From CAZDDI01 sp964504195 (GTDB taxonomy: Bacteria > Chloroflexota > Anaerolineae > B4-G1 > SLSP01): a stretch of DNA of 33,039 bases. The DNA lies in contig CAZDDI010000052.1 of the NCBI GenBank assembly GCA_964504195.1, positions 1 through 33,039 on the forward strand. The letters run 5' to 3'. The position numbers and the translations under genes are program-made. Shown in pieces: positions 1 to 8,118 of the stretch (positions are counted from its first letter, which is position 1; each line of letters opens with the position of its first letter). Below the pieces are notes generated by a model that saw only the letters and a program-made list of their open reading frames with translations, did no database searches and was not told where the DNA came from.

Positions 1-27
1 TTGGGCGGCGGCGAAGCCGCCGCCCAA
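1..27. repeat. GC-rich perfect hairpin at window edge
   Basis: A 12-bp perfect stem (ttgggcggcggc) with a 3-base loop (gaa), followed by aaaacccc. The window starts inside it, so the left arm may be longer. Its form (long stem, 3-base loop, run of A after the right arm) resembles the hairpin at 32872-32916, but the stem sequence differs. It could be a terminator or a dispersed palindrome. Confidence 0.6.
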
Positions 28-45
28 AAACCCCGTTATTCTTCT

Positions 46-82
46 CCCCCTCCCCACGTGGCGCAGCGGCGTGGGGAGGGGG
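46..82. repeat. Palindromic ccccctccccacg repeat
   Basis: A 13-bp perfect stem (46-58 with 70-82) around an 11-base loop, followed by a purine run aaggggg. It is of the intergenic 'ctccccctcccc...ggggaggggg' palindrome type common in environmental genomes. No gene lies between 1 and the promoter at 338; apart from the hairpins and the 115-169 repeat I see only AT-rich spacer and a short gcccctt...aagggggc hairpin near 241-266. Confidence 0.55.
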
Positions 83-114
83 CAAGGGGGTGGGGCAAAA
101 TTCTCAATTTGTAA

Positions 115-169
115 ATTTTTAAGAAGTGATTCTTGCAAATGGTTTTATTTCCGGTTTATTTTCTTAATT
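115..169 (+). repeat. Left copy of 55-bp long-range inverted repeat
   Basis: These 55 bases are the exact reverse complement of 32985-33039, the last bases of the window. Imperfect similarity continues to about 178 on this side (tcat and aggc matches after single mismatches). AT-rich, with an internal AAGAA...TTCTT dyad. It may be a dispersed repeat family or the terminal repeat of something large; only two copies were noticed here. Confidence 0.85.
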
Positions 170-337
170 TTCATTAGGCGTTCCGGTGGCGTAAAAAGCG
201 ACTGAAGCCACTACTACCAGTCCATTTTGACCCTTGAATAGCCCCTTAGCTTAACGAAAGGGGGCATGGATTGGATACTCTTACTATACCAAAAGTTATG
301 ACTTTTAACAATACCCAAATGAAAATCCTGATCTGAA

Positions 338-365
338 TTGCGTACTCTGAAAAATGCTCTACAAT
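338..365 (+). promoter_or_regulatory. Putative sigma70 promoter for the kinase operon
   Basis: -35 TTGCGT (338-343), 16-bp spacer, -10 TACAAT (360-365). The predicted transcript start lies downstream of the ATG at 354, which argues for translation from the ATG at 453. Confidence 0.45.
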
Positions 366-452
366 GAGAATAAGAAATGTCCAACCGTGCTGCCAACTTT
401 AACACAGGGCTTGTACTCCAGGCAGGGAACCTCCGGACATAGCGGAGTCATA

Positions 453-3086
453 ATGGACGCATGTAAGGATCGCTTCCGGCAATTCATCGAGAACTTTCCC
501 TTGCCCCTGGCGCTTGTCAACACCGCCGGAGAGATCGTGCTGCTCAACCCACAATTCATCGCCACCTTTGGTTATGTGCAACCTGAAGTGCCCACGCTCG
601 AAATCTGGCTCCAACGCACCCACCACAACCCTATCGAACGCCAGCAAGCCTGGATCAGCTGGGAAAACACGCTTAATGCTAACACAACCGTCCCTAGCAA
701 GACCCTGCAAATAACTTGCAAGGACGGAACCCATCGCAACGTCCTTTTTCATGTCTGCAATGCGTCCACCGCTGACCAGTGGGCGCTAGTATATGAAGAT
801 ATGACAGTGGCCTTCCTAACCGAACACGCCCGTCGCGAGAGCGAAGCACGGTTACAAGCAATCCTGGATAACACAAACGCGCTCATCTACATCAAAGACC
901 TGACCGGTCACTACCTGCTCATCAATCGCAAGTACGAAATGCTCCATGAAACCAGCCTCACCGAATTGCGCGGAAAAAGCGATTACGATATACACCCCGA
1001 AGACATCGCGGCACAGTTTCGCGCCAACGATCAGTTGGTCATAGCCAGCCAACGTGCGCTGGAATTTGAAGAACAAGTGCGCACAACTAACGGCAACCTG
1101 CACACCTATCTCTCTATGAAATTCCCGCTCTATAATGCCGATGGCGAGCTGTACGGCATTGGCGGTATCGGCACGGATATTTCCGAACGCAAACTGGCTG
1201 ATGCAGAACGGGAACAGCTCCTGGTACATTTACAACACCGGACACGCCAGCTCCAAATTGCTGCCGAGGTCGCCAAATCAGCCATCACCATTCTCGATCC
1301 CGAACACCTATTGTGGCAGACCGTCAATCTAATTCAGGAACGCTTCGGTTTCTACTATGCGGGCATCTTCCTGGTGGACGCAAGCGGCGAATACGCAGTA
1401 CTGAAGGCCGGGACAGGGGAAGCCGGTCAGCAAATGCTGGCCGCCGGACACCGCCTGGCAGTGGGCGGCGAATCTATGATCGGGTGGTGCATCGCCAACG
1501 CTACACCACGGATCGCACTAGATGTAGGAACAGAAGCAGTGCGCTTCAACAATCCCTTCCTGCCCAATACCCACTCCGAGATGGCGCTACCGCTAGCCGC
1601 ACACGGGCAGATCATCGGTGCGCTAAGTGTACAAAGCGTAGCAGAGTCCGCCTTTACACAGGAAGACATCACCGTATTGCGAACCGTGGTAGATCAGGTA
1701 GCCATCGCCTTGCAAAATGCCCGTCTCTACGAATCTGCCCAGCACGAACTAGATGAGCGCATACGTGCGGAGGCTGAACGCGAACAACTATTAGCACACT
1801 TACAACGCCGCACAACGCAACTGCAAACCGCCGCGGAGGTAGCGAAATCAGCGATCACCATTTTGGATCCTGAGGCACTGATGCAGCAAACCGTCAGTTT
1901 AATTCAGGAACGATTCGCCTTCTACTATGTAGGCATCTTCCTGGTAGACGAGAGTCACGAGTATGCAGTGCTGAAAGCGGGCAGCGGCGAGGCCAGGCAC
2001 CGAATGCTGGGCACGGGCCATCAACTAGGTGTAGGGGGCGAATCTATGATTGGCTGGAGCATCGCCAACAAGCAGGCGCGGATCGCGCTAGACGTGGGCG
2101 CGGAAACAGTATGTTTCAACAATCCCTTTTTTCCGGAAGCGCGTTCGGAAATGGCCCTGCCGCTGGTAACACATGGTACAGCCATCGGCGCACTGACGGT
2201 ACAAAGCAAGCAGAGCAACGCCTTCTCCGAAGAGGATATCGCCGTTTTACAAGCGATGGTAGATCAGCTTACCACCGCACTAGAAAATGCGCACCTCTAC
2301 AAAGCGGCACAAGAAGAGATCGCCCGCCGCAAACAGGCGGAAGAAGAAATCCGCCAACTGAACGAAGTCCTGGAACTACGCGTAGTCGAGCGCACCGCGC
2401 AGCTCGCCGCCGCCAACAAGGAGCTAGAAGCCTTTTCTTACTCCGTCTCACACGATTTGCGCAGTCCGCTACGCGCCATTGATGGGTTTAGTCAGGCATT
2501 GCTGGAAGATTACGAAGAAGTACTGGACGATTTCGGCAAAGATTATCTACAGCGGGTGCGCGCTGCTAGCCAGCGCATGGGGCAGCTCATTGACGATCTG
2601 TTGCAGCTCTCACGACTAACACGCGGCGATGTCCACCACGCCCCCTTTGATCTAAGCGCGGTAGCGGCGGAGATTGCCAGTGAGTTGCAAGAACAAGACC
2701 CACGACGCCAGGTTGAGGTGCTTATCGCCTCCCAACTGATCGTCACTGGGGATATACGCCTGCTGCGGGTAGTGCTGGAGAATTTGCTGCGTAATGCCTG
2801 GAAATTCACCAGCAAGGTAGCGCAGCCGCGGATTGAAGTAGGTATGACACACATAGAACAGCTGCCGACCTACTTCGTACGCGACAACGGCGCAGGCTTT
2901 GATATGGCGTATGCTAATAAACTCTTCGGTGCATTCCAACGCCTGCACAATCACGAAGAATTCGAAGGTACGGGCATCGGGTTAGCGACCGTACAGCGTA
3001 TCATCCACCGGCATGGGGGGCAAGTGTGGGCGGAGAGCGCGGTAAATGCCGGCGCAACATTTTACTTTACGTTAAGTAACGAATAA
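453..3086 (+). CDS. Multi-sensor histidine kinase (PAS-PAS-GAF-GAF-HisKA-HATPase)
   Basis: A sensor kinase of about 877 residues, probably cytoplasmic as no membrane segment is evident. The ATG at 453 is preferred over the in-frame ATG at 354 because GGAG lies 5 bases upstream and the first PAS domain begins right after. Order: PAS (about 5-115), PAS (about 130-250), GAF (about 275-425), GAF (about 465-615), coiled coil, HisKA with the phospho-acceptor in SVSHDLRSPLRAIDGF, and HATPase with N-box ENLLRNAWKF and G boxes DNGAGFD and GTGIGLATV. The dimerisation region is of the kind found in phytochrome-like kinases, which fits the Rcp1-type receiver downstream. The two GAF blocks, each with its preceding linker, are close tandem copies (roughly 1200-1740 and 1770-2300). 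No phytochrome bilin-lyase Cys motif was identified, so the ligand is unknown. A CTCCG...CGGAG hairpin covers the ribosome-binding site. Confidence 0.9.
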   Translation: MDACKDRFRQFIENFPLPLALVNTAGEIVLLNPQFIATFGYVQPEVPTLEIWLQRTHHNPIERQQAWISWENTLNANTTVPSKTLQITCKDGTHRNVLFHVCNASTADQWALVYEDMTVAFLTEHARRESEARLQAILDNTNALIYIKDLTGHYLLINRKYEMLHETSLTELRGKSDYDIHPEDIAAQFRANDQLVIASQRALEFEEQVRTTNGNLHTYLSMKFPLYNADGELYGIGGIGTDISERKLADAEREQLLVHLQHRTRQLQIAAEVAKSAITILDPEHLLWQTVNLIQERFGFYYAGIFLVDASGEYAVLKAGTGEAGQQMLAAGHRLAVGGESMIGWCIANATPRIALDVGTEAVRFNNPFLPNTHSEMALPLAAHGQIIGALSVQSVAESAFTQEDITVLRTVVDQVAIALQNARLYESAQHELDERIRAEAEREQLLAHLQRRTTQLQTAAEVAKSAITILDPEALMQQTVSLIQERFAFYYVGIFLVDESHEYAVLKAGSGEARHRMLGTGHQLGVGGESMIGWSIANKQARIALDVGAETVCFNNPFFPEARSEMALPLVTHGTAIGALTVQSKQSNAFSEEDIAVLQAMVDQLTTALENAHLYKAAQEEIARRKQAEEEIRQLNEVLELRVVERTAQLAAANKELEAFSYSVSHDLRSPLRAIDGFSQALLEDYEEVLDDFGKDYLQRVRAASQRMGQLIDDLLQLSRLTRGDVHHAPFDLSAVAAEIASELQEQDPRRQVEVLIASQLIVTGDIRLLRVVLENLLRNAWKFTSKVAQPRIEVGMTHIEQLPTYFVRDNGAGFDMAYANKLFGAFQRLHNHEEFEGTGIGLATVQRIIHRHGGQVWAESAVNAGATFYFTLSNE

Positions 3087-3204
3087 CAACACGAACGCTT
3101 GAGCTACTGCAGGTACAGTTATCTTTGATTTTTAGAAGAATTCTTCATTAACCGGCGGTCACCCGCGGTTGGATGAAAATGTAACGCGAACTGTCAGCGC
3201 ATAG

Positions 3205-3288
3205 ATGCGCCGTTCGTACGCGCGAAGCAGACGTACAGGCTGAAGCCTGTGCTACAGGGAGAGAATGCGCCGTTCGCGCGCGCGAAGC
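3205..3288 (+). repeat. Short direct repeats and hairpin between kinase and receiver genes
   Basis: A 24-bp unit beginning atgcgccgttcg and ending cgcgcgaagc occurs at 3205-3228 and 3265-3288 with two mismatches. Between the copies is the hairpin acaggct-ga-agcctgt. The 261-bp gap 3087-3347 holds no convincing gene. This looks like decayed interspersed repeat; I see no clear terminator. Confidence 0.6.
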
Positions 3289-3347
3289 GTCTGCTTCGCA
3301 CTACGCTGGTTTTCATTTGCTATTCGCCATTTTCGAGGGAGGTGAAT

Positions 3348-3794
3348 ATGTCTACAAAACGCACATTATTACTTGTGGAAGATAATCCAGACGATGAAGT
3401 GCTCACATTACGCGCCTTCAAAAAGAGTAATCTAGTCAACGAAGTCATCGTGACACGGGACGGGATTGAGGCGCTGGATTACCTCTTCGCCACCGGGGCT
3501 TATGCAGACCGTGATCCTACAGACTTACCAACGCTAGTGCTGTTGGATCTCAAACTACCTAAGATTGATGGGCTGGAAGTGCTGCGCCGCATCCGGGACA
3601 ACCCTGGCACCCATTTGCTGTCCGTAGTCATCCTGACCTCTTCCGACGAAGACCAGGATATCATTGAAAGCTACAATCTGGGAGCCAACAGCTACATCCG
3701 TAAACCCGTCAACTTCAATGAATTCATCGAAGCGGTCAACCAGTTGGGACTATACTGGCTGGTATTGAATACCCCCCCCCAGCACAAACGATAA
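3348..3794 (+). CDS. Rcp1-like single-domain response regulator
   Basis: A 148-residue receiver domain with no output domain. Start ATG at 3348 has a strong GAGGGAGGTG site 4 bases upstream; the longer frame from 3249 runs through repeat DNA and is rejected. Acidic pocket VEDNPDD (residues 10-16), phospho-acceptor D67 in LVLLDLKLPKIDG, switch Thr/Ser in VVILTSSD and the conserved Lys in YIRKPVNF. The insertion between helix 2 and strand 3 (LFATGAYADRDPTDLP) is typical of the Rcp1 family, which pairs with phytochrome-like kinases. It probably receives phosphate from the kinase upstream (453-3086) and is co-transcribed with the next gene, 5 bases downstream. A C9 tract lies within its last codons. 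Confidence 0.9.
   Translation: MSTKRTLLLVEDNPDDEVLTLRAFKKSNLVNEVIVTRDGIEALDYLFATGAYADRDPTDLPTLVLLDLKLPKIDGLEVLRRIRDNPGTHLLSVVILTSSDEDQDIIESYNLGANSYIRKPVNFNEFIEAVNQLGLYWLVLNTPPQHKR
3772..3780 (+). repeat. C9 homopolymer at receiver/kinase junction
   Basis: Nine consecutive C residues within the last codons of the receiver gene. Gain of one C (or loss of two) removes the stop at 3792-3794 and reads without a stop into the ATG at 3800, joining the two proteins. Confidence 0.85.
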
Positions 3795-3799
3795 AGCGT

Positions 3800-6700
3800 A
3801 TGACTACTCCATTGCGCGTGCTACTGGTCGAAGACTCGGAAGACGATGCCCTGCTCATCGAACGGGCACTGCGTCGGGGCGGCTATGACCTGACCTTGCA
3901 GCGGGTCGAGAACGCTGAGCAAATGCGCCAGGCGCTCACGGACGCCTCCTGGGACATTGTCATCACCGATTACGCTTTGCCGCGCTTTAGCGGCATGGAA
4001 GCACTACTGCTACTCAAGGTCACCGGTAACAACATCCCAATTATCATTGTCTCCGGTACTATCGGTGAAGAAGTGGCCGTCGCAGCAATGAAGGCCGGCG
4101 CTTATGATTATGTGATGAAGGACAAGTTGGCGCGGTTACTCCCGGCGGTAGAGCGCGAATTGCAAGACGCGCAAGTACGCCAGGCTCGGCAACAAGCAGA
4201 AGAACAACTACGCAAACTCTCCCGCGCCGTAGAACAGAACCCCATCGCTGTGATGATTACCGACACCGAGGGTGTCATCGAATACGTCAACCCGCGCTTC
4301 ACCCAACAAACCGGCTACGAGGCTGCCGACATCCTCGGCAAGACTCCCGCGCTCCTCCAATCCGGTCAAACGCCGGCAGCAGTATATGCAGAACTGTGGC
4401 ATGCACTTAAGGTGGGGCAGGAATGGAGCGGGGAGCTACATAACCGTAAGCAGGATGGTACATACTACTGGGTAGCGGCCTCGATTTCGCCCATCTACAA
4501 CCAGGAGAATATCATCACGCATTACCTCGCGCTGGAAGAGGACATCACGGCACGCAAACAAGCCGAGGAGGAACAAAACCAGCGGTTGGAACGGATGGAA
4601 CGGCAACACACCACCTTAATCCAGCTGGCAACGCATCCCGACCTGGCCGCCGGGCGACTGCCAGAGGCACTACGCGCTATCGCTACCGCGGCCGCCGAAA
4701 CGCTACAAGTGAGCCGGGTCAATATCTGGCGTGCGACGGCCCAGCAAAACGAACTACGCTGCCTGGAAAGTGCCACCCCGGACGGCAAAGCCAATCCCTG
4801 CATGGGCCAAACCACTCTATTGGCAGATGGAGCCGAGCGACTTGCGGCGCTCCAATCCAAACAAATCCTCGCCATCACCGACACACCAACGGCTGAACAT
4901 AGACTAACGAAAGAAAACCAAGAACATATTGCCGCACTTATCAAAGCGCCTATTCGCCTGCACGGGCAACTGGCAGGCGTGCTTACCTGCGAGCAATTAG
5001 ACACCTGCCGCGCCTGGCAACCCGACGAGCTCACCTTCGCCAGTCAAATCAGCGATCTGACAGCGCAAGCGTTTCTCAATGCGGACCTTCGCCGGCGCGC
5101 TGACGAGCTAGCCGCCATCACCGGGGTCAGCAGCGAAATCACCTCTGTCACCAACCTTCAGGAAGTACTGGCCTCCATCGCCCGGCACGCCGCGCTCCTG
5201 TCGTTCTCCCACGCCAGCGGGGTCTTTGGCTTCCGCGAAGATGGCTCGCTCTACATCATCGCCGGATACGGTATCAGCGAAGAATTTCGGCAAGCTGTAG
5301 AGTCCCAGGGAGTGCCGTTGGGCCAGGGCGCTATCGGCCAGGCCACCGCCGAACGCCGCGCAGTGCAAATCCCCGACATCACACACCAACCGGATTACCC
5401 CTTCAGCTTACTGGCGCAAATGGAACAGATCAGCGCGGTGCTGGCCGTACCCATGTTGCGCGATAACACAGTGAGCGGCGGCATCGTCCTCTGGCATCGC
5501 GAACCACGCCATTATACCCCCCAGGAAGTCGCTTTCATCCAGGCCTTGGCACAACAATGCGTGAACGCGGTGGAAAACGCGCGGCTGTTCGAAGCCGAGG
5601 CCCGGCGACGGCGCGAGGCGGAAACCCTGCGCGCCGTCACGCAAGCCCTGAGCACCTCACTGGATTTGAACCGGGTGTTAGAGTTGATTTTAAGCGAACT
5701 TCAAAAAGTCGTTCCTTACGATAGCGGCTCGGTACAGCAACTCAGAGGGGATGTATTGGAAATCATTGGCGGACGGGGGTTCCCCAATCTCGAGCGGATT
5801 GTAGGGCTGACCTTCGATCTAACCAGTAATGACAATCCCAATCAACAAGTGATTCGCGAACGCCGGTTGTTGATTGTAGACGATGCTCCCAAGCAATACA
5901 AAAATTTCTGCCGGTCACCCCATGATGAATCCGGCACGCGCGCCTGGTTGGGGGCACCCCTGATTTTTGGAGATCGCTTGATTGGCATGCTCTCGCTCGA
6001 CAAGCAGGAATCACATTTCTATACCGCAGAGCATGGACGGCTGGTGACGGCTTTTGCCACGCAGGCAGCGATCGCCATTGAGAACGCACGCCTCTTTACA
6101 CAGGAGGAGCAACGCGCCACAGAACTGGCACACGCACTCGAACAACAGCAAGAACTGGATCGCCTAAAGGATCAGTTCATCCAAAATGTTTCTCACGAGC
6201 TGCGCACCCCGTTAGCGATTGCACGTGGCTACGCAGAGTTACTGCACGATCACGTGTTGGGCAATTTACAACCAGAACAAGAAGAACCAGTAGCCATCAT
6301 CACACGCCGGATGCAAATGCTCACGCAGTTAGTAGAAGACATCAACGCGATTCTGGAAGTGGAAACACAAAAGCCTGTCCACGAAAAAGTGGATTTTGCA
6401 AGATTGGTCGCCGGTATGATTAACGACTTCCAGGTAACAGCCAAGCAAGCGGGCGTCACTCTCACAGCTACATGCTCCCCCGACCTACCCTCTTTGCTGG
6501 CCGAACCGACACAGATGCGCCGCTTATTGGACAATCTGGTGGGTAACGCACTCAAGTTCACACCTGAGGGGGGACAGATCAACGTACGCCTGACAAAGAC
6601 GGACGTCCATCTTATCTTAGAAGTACAAGACACTGGCATTGGCATTCCCGCCGACAAGTTAGAGCGTATCTTCGAGCGTTTCTATCAAGTAGACGGTAGT

Positions 6701-6850
6701 ATGAGCCGCCGCTATGGTGGCACAGGACTGGGGCTAGCACTGGTCAAGAGCATCGTGACAGCACACGGCGGCAACGTCAAAGTTATTAGTCAACGCGGTG
6801 TGGGCAGCACGTTTACGGTGAAATTGCCGTATAATGAAACCGGACAGTAA
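3800..6850 (+). CDS. Response-regulator/histidine kinase hybrid (REC-PAS-GAF-GAF-GAF-HisKA-HATPase)
   Basis: A 1016-residue signalling protein. Order: receiver (1-125; acidic pair EDSEDD, phospho-acceptor D57 in ITDYALP, Lys in VMKDKLARL), PAS (about 135-255, EQNPIAVMITDTEG start), three GAF domains (about 265-425, 435-600, 610-770), HisKA with the acceptor His in QNVSHELRTPLAIA, and HATPase with DNLVGNALKF, DTGIGIP and GGTGLGLALV. The N-terminal receiver suggests a relay in which the first kinase feeds this one, alone or through the small receiver. It starts 5 bases after the receiver gene and has no transmembrane segments, so it senses soluble ligands or redox/light signals through PAS and GAF. 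The output is not visible: no DNA-binding or cyclase domain is nearby. Confidence 0.9.
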   Translation: MTTPLRVLLVEDSEDDALLIERALRRGGYDLTLQRVENAEQMRQALTDASWDIVITDYALPRFSGMEALLLLKVTGNNIPIIIVSGTIGEEVAVAAMKAGAYDYVMKDKLARLLPAVERELQDAQVRQARQQAEEQLRKLSRAVEQNPIAVMITDTEGVIEYVNPRFTQQTGYEAADILGKTPALLQSGQTPAAVYAELWHALKVGQEWSGELHNRKQDGTYYWVAASISPIYNQENIITHYLALEEDITARKQAEEEQNQRLERMERQHTTLIQLATHPDLAAGRLPEALRAIATAAAETLQVSRVNIWRATAQQNELRCLESATPDGKANPCMGQTTLLADGAERLAALQSKQILAITDTPTAEHRLTKENQEHIAALIKAPIRLHGQLAGVLTCEQLDTCRAWQPDELTFASQISDLTAQAFLNADLRRRADELAAITGVSSEITSVTNLQEVLASIARHAALLSFSHASGVFGFREDGSLYIIAGYGISEEFRQAVESQGVPLGQGAIGQATAERRAVQIPDITHQPDYPFSLLAQMEQISAVLAVPMLRDNTVSGGIVLWHREPRHYTPQEVAFIQALAQQCVNAVENARLFEAEARRRREAETLRAVTQALSTSLDLNRVLELILSELQKVVPYDSGSVQQLRGDVLEIIGGRGFPNLERIVGLTFDLTSNDNPNQQVIRERRLLIVDDAPKQYKNFCRSPHDESGTRAWLGAPLIFGDRLIGMLSLDKQESHFYTAEHGRLVTAFATQAAIAIENARLFTQEEQRATELAHALEQQQELDRLKDQFIQNVSHELRTPLAIARGYAELLHDHVLGNLQPEQEEPVAIITRRMQMLTQLVEDINAILEVETQKPVHEKVDFARLVAGMINDFQVTAKQAGVTLTATCSPDLPSLLAEPTQMRRLLDNLVGNALKFTPEGGQINVRLTKTDVHLILEVQDTGIGIPADKLERIFERFYQVDGSMSRRYGGTGLGLALVKSIVTAHGGNVKVISQRGVGSTFTVKLPYNETGQ

Positions 6851-6972
6851 CAGATAGCTCAATGTCATTAAGTTTAGGACATAGACTTGGCAGGTTTCCA
6901 GGCCTTGAGTCTACAAAACGTCGTTATGCACCGGTAAAATACTACCCCACCCAATTTGGGCGAAACCCGTAT

Positions 6973-7386
6973 CTATTCACGACGCTCGGAAACGTTCCCC
7001 CCACGCCGGTTTTTGCGTGATAGCGCATTTCGGACAGCTGCGGGAGTACGTACCCCATTGACGGAGATAAAGCCATTGGCTAAATCATCGGCCATAACCG
7101 GAATAAACAATTGCAGGTTATGCTGATAAGTATCCGGCCAGGCAGCCTGGAGCTTTTCCCGTGCCTCTTCATTGATGTACACAGTTTTATCAGCCATAAT
7201 CAGAAGCATCGCCACATGCCCGGCGTTTTCCGTCACCACGAATACAAAGTCATCATGATCTTTTTTAAGCCCCTTGTACCAGTGATCAATATGCTCTTTT
7301 AGCTCGTACTCGTAAAGCGCGTGAACCATTGCGCCGCCTTCGAGCAAGGCGCGGCGCAACAATTGAGCAATCTCATTATTCCTCAT
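6973..7386 (-). CDS. Hypothetical protein, 137 aa
   Basis: No family recognised. Start ATG at 7386 is supported by GGGAGG 7 bases upstream. The protein is soluble, with an acidic, aromatic N-terminal half (HALYEYELKEHIDHWYKG) followed by an alternating hydrophobic stretch (DFVFVVTENAGHVAMLLIMAD) consistent with beta strands, and ends in a basic tail (ALSRKNRRGGN). No signal peptide. It lies downstream of the META-domain gene on the same strand but is separated from it by a terminator, so it is probably monocistronic. It is convergent with the kinase operon; the 120-bp gap 6851-6972 shows no gene and no clear terminator. Confidence 0.6.
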   Translation of the reverse strand: MRNNEIAQLLRRALLEGGAMVHALYEYELKEHIDHWYKGLKKDHDDFVFVVTENAGHVAMLLIMADKTVYINEEAREKLQAAWPDTYQHNLQLFIPVMADDLANGFISVNGVRTPAAVRNALSRKNRRGGNVSERRE

Positions 7387-7479
7387 TCACAACCTCCCAA
7401 GGATGCTATTGGATATGCCAAGTTGACTGGAGCTGCACTTTCCGAAGTTTACACCAACTTACGGGAATTGTCACCCAAC

Positions 7480-7507
7480 AAAAAAGGCGCAGGGAATCCC
7501 GGCGCCT
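7480..7507 (-). terminator. Intrinsic terminator after META lipoprotein gene
   Basis: On the minus strand: AGGCGC stem, inner GGG-ATT-CCC, GCGCCT, then a run of T. It lies 20 bases past the stop of the 7528-7938 gene. Confidence 0.75.
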
Positions 7508-7527
7508 GGCGAGAAAACCCGCCGATC

Positions 7528-7938
7528 TCAGCTTTCGATAGCAGTGAACTCTGCCAGCACGCTGCCATCAGCATCCATGAGACACAGCACATTGTCTTTC
7601 ACCTGGAACGTGGCTGCGGCTTCCAGCGCTGCGAGATAGGCCATTTCTTGCTCCATCAGCTCCTCTGGATAACAGTACATCATGGTACTGAAGACCTCGC
7701 TCATGGAAATCTGCGCCCCATCCACTGTGTACGAACCTCCATAGGTATTGCAACTAGCATTTCCGCCCAGAGCATCATCCTCAAAGTACAACGTAACCTC
7801 AGTATCCGAAACCAGCGGCGCATCACCCAAGCGCGTCAACATCCATGAGGTGCCGTTCAACTCTACCGTTGAAACACTGGTTATCGCACAACCGGCAACC
7901 AACACCAATACCACCATCGCCATCAAAAGGTTTTTCAT
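7528..7938 (-). CDS. META domain (HslJ-like) lipoprotein
   Basis: A 136-residue protein with a lipoprotein signal: short basic N-terminus, hydrophobic core and lipobox LVAG-C (Cys17). The rest is a single META domain: LNGTSWMLTRLGDAP opening, GNASCNTYGGSYTVDG core and the Glu/Met-rich helix before a hydrophobic strand. META/HslJ proteins are extracytoplasmic and linked to stress or to stabilising envelope proteins; the molecular activity is not settled. The start is supported by AAGGAGAG 4 bases upstream. The two core Cys (NASCNTY and MMYCYPEE) may form a disulphide. Single gene with its own terminator. Confidence 0.85.
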   Translation of the reverse strand: MKNLLMAMVVLVLVAGCAITSVSTVELNGTSWMLTRLGDAPLVSDTEVTLYFEDDALGGNASCNTYGGSYTVDGAQISMSEVFSTMMYCYPEELMEQEMAYLAALEAAATFQVKDNVLCLMDADGSVLAEFTAIES

Positions 7939-8027
7939 TTCGCTCTCCTTGCTATTATGATTTTCAATTCACACGGAATAAAGACGCGCGCCCTGGATTC
8001 TTTGTTCCCCTTGGCGTATCCCCGCGC

Positions 8028-8056
8028 TTTTATGTGCGCGGCTTTTGGGCTATAAT
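8028..8056 (+). promoter_or_regulatory. Possible promoter upstream of acnX
   Basis: Consensus -10 TATAAT at 8051-8056, with a poor -35 (TTTTAT, 8028-8033) at 17 bp. A small ccgcgc/gcgcgg dyad overlaps the spacer. The 180-bp region 7939-8118 contains no other gene. Confidence 0.4.
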
Positions 8057-8118
8057 TCAGAAAAGATGATAGGTGTCAGCTATACAGAAGAAACACATCA
8101 AATCGGTAAGCAATTAGC

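Noticed and set aside
354..452. Upstream 33-codon extension of the first kinase
   Set aside because: No ribosome-binding site at 354 and the predicted promoter lies at 338-365; the ATG at 453 has GGAG.
3087..3347. tRNA or small RNA between kinase and receiver genes
   Set aside because: Hairpins are present but no cloverleaf, TTCGANNC arm or terminator; they look like decayed interspersed repeats.
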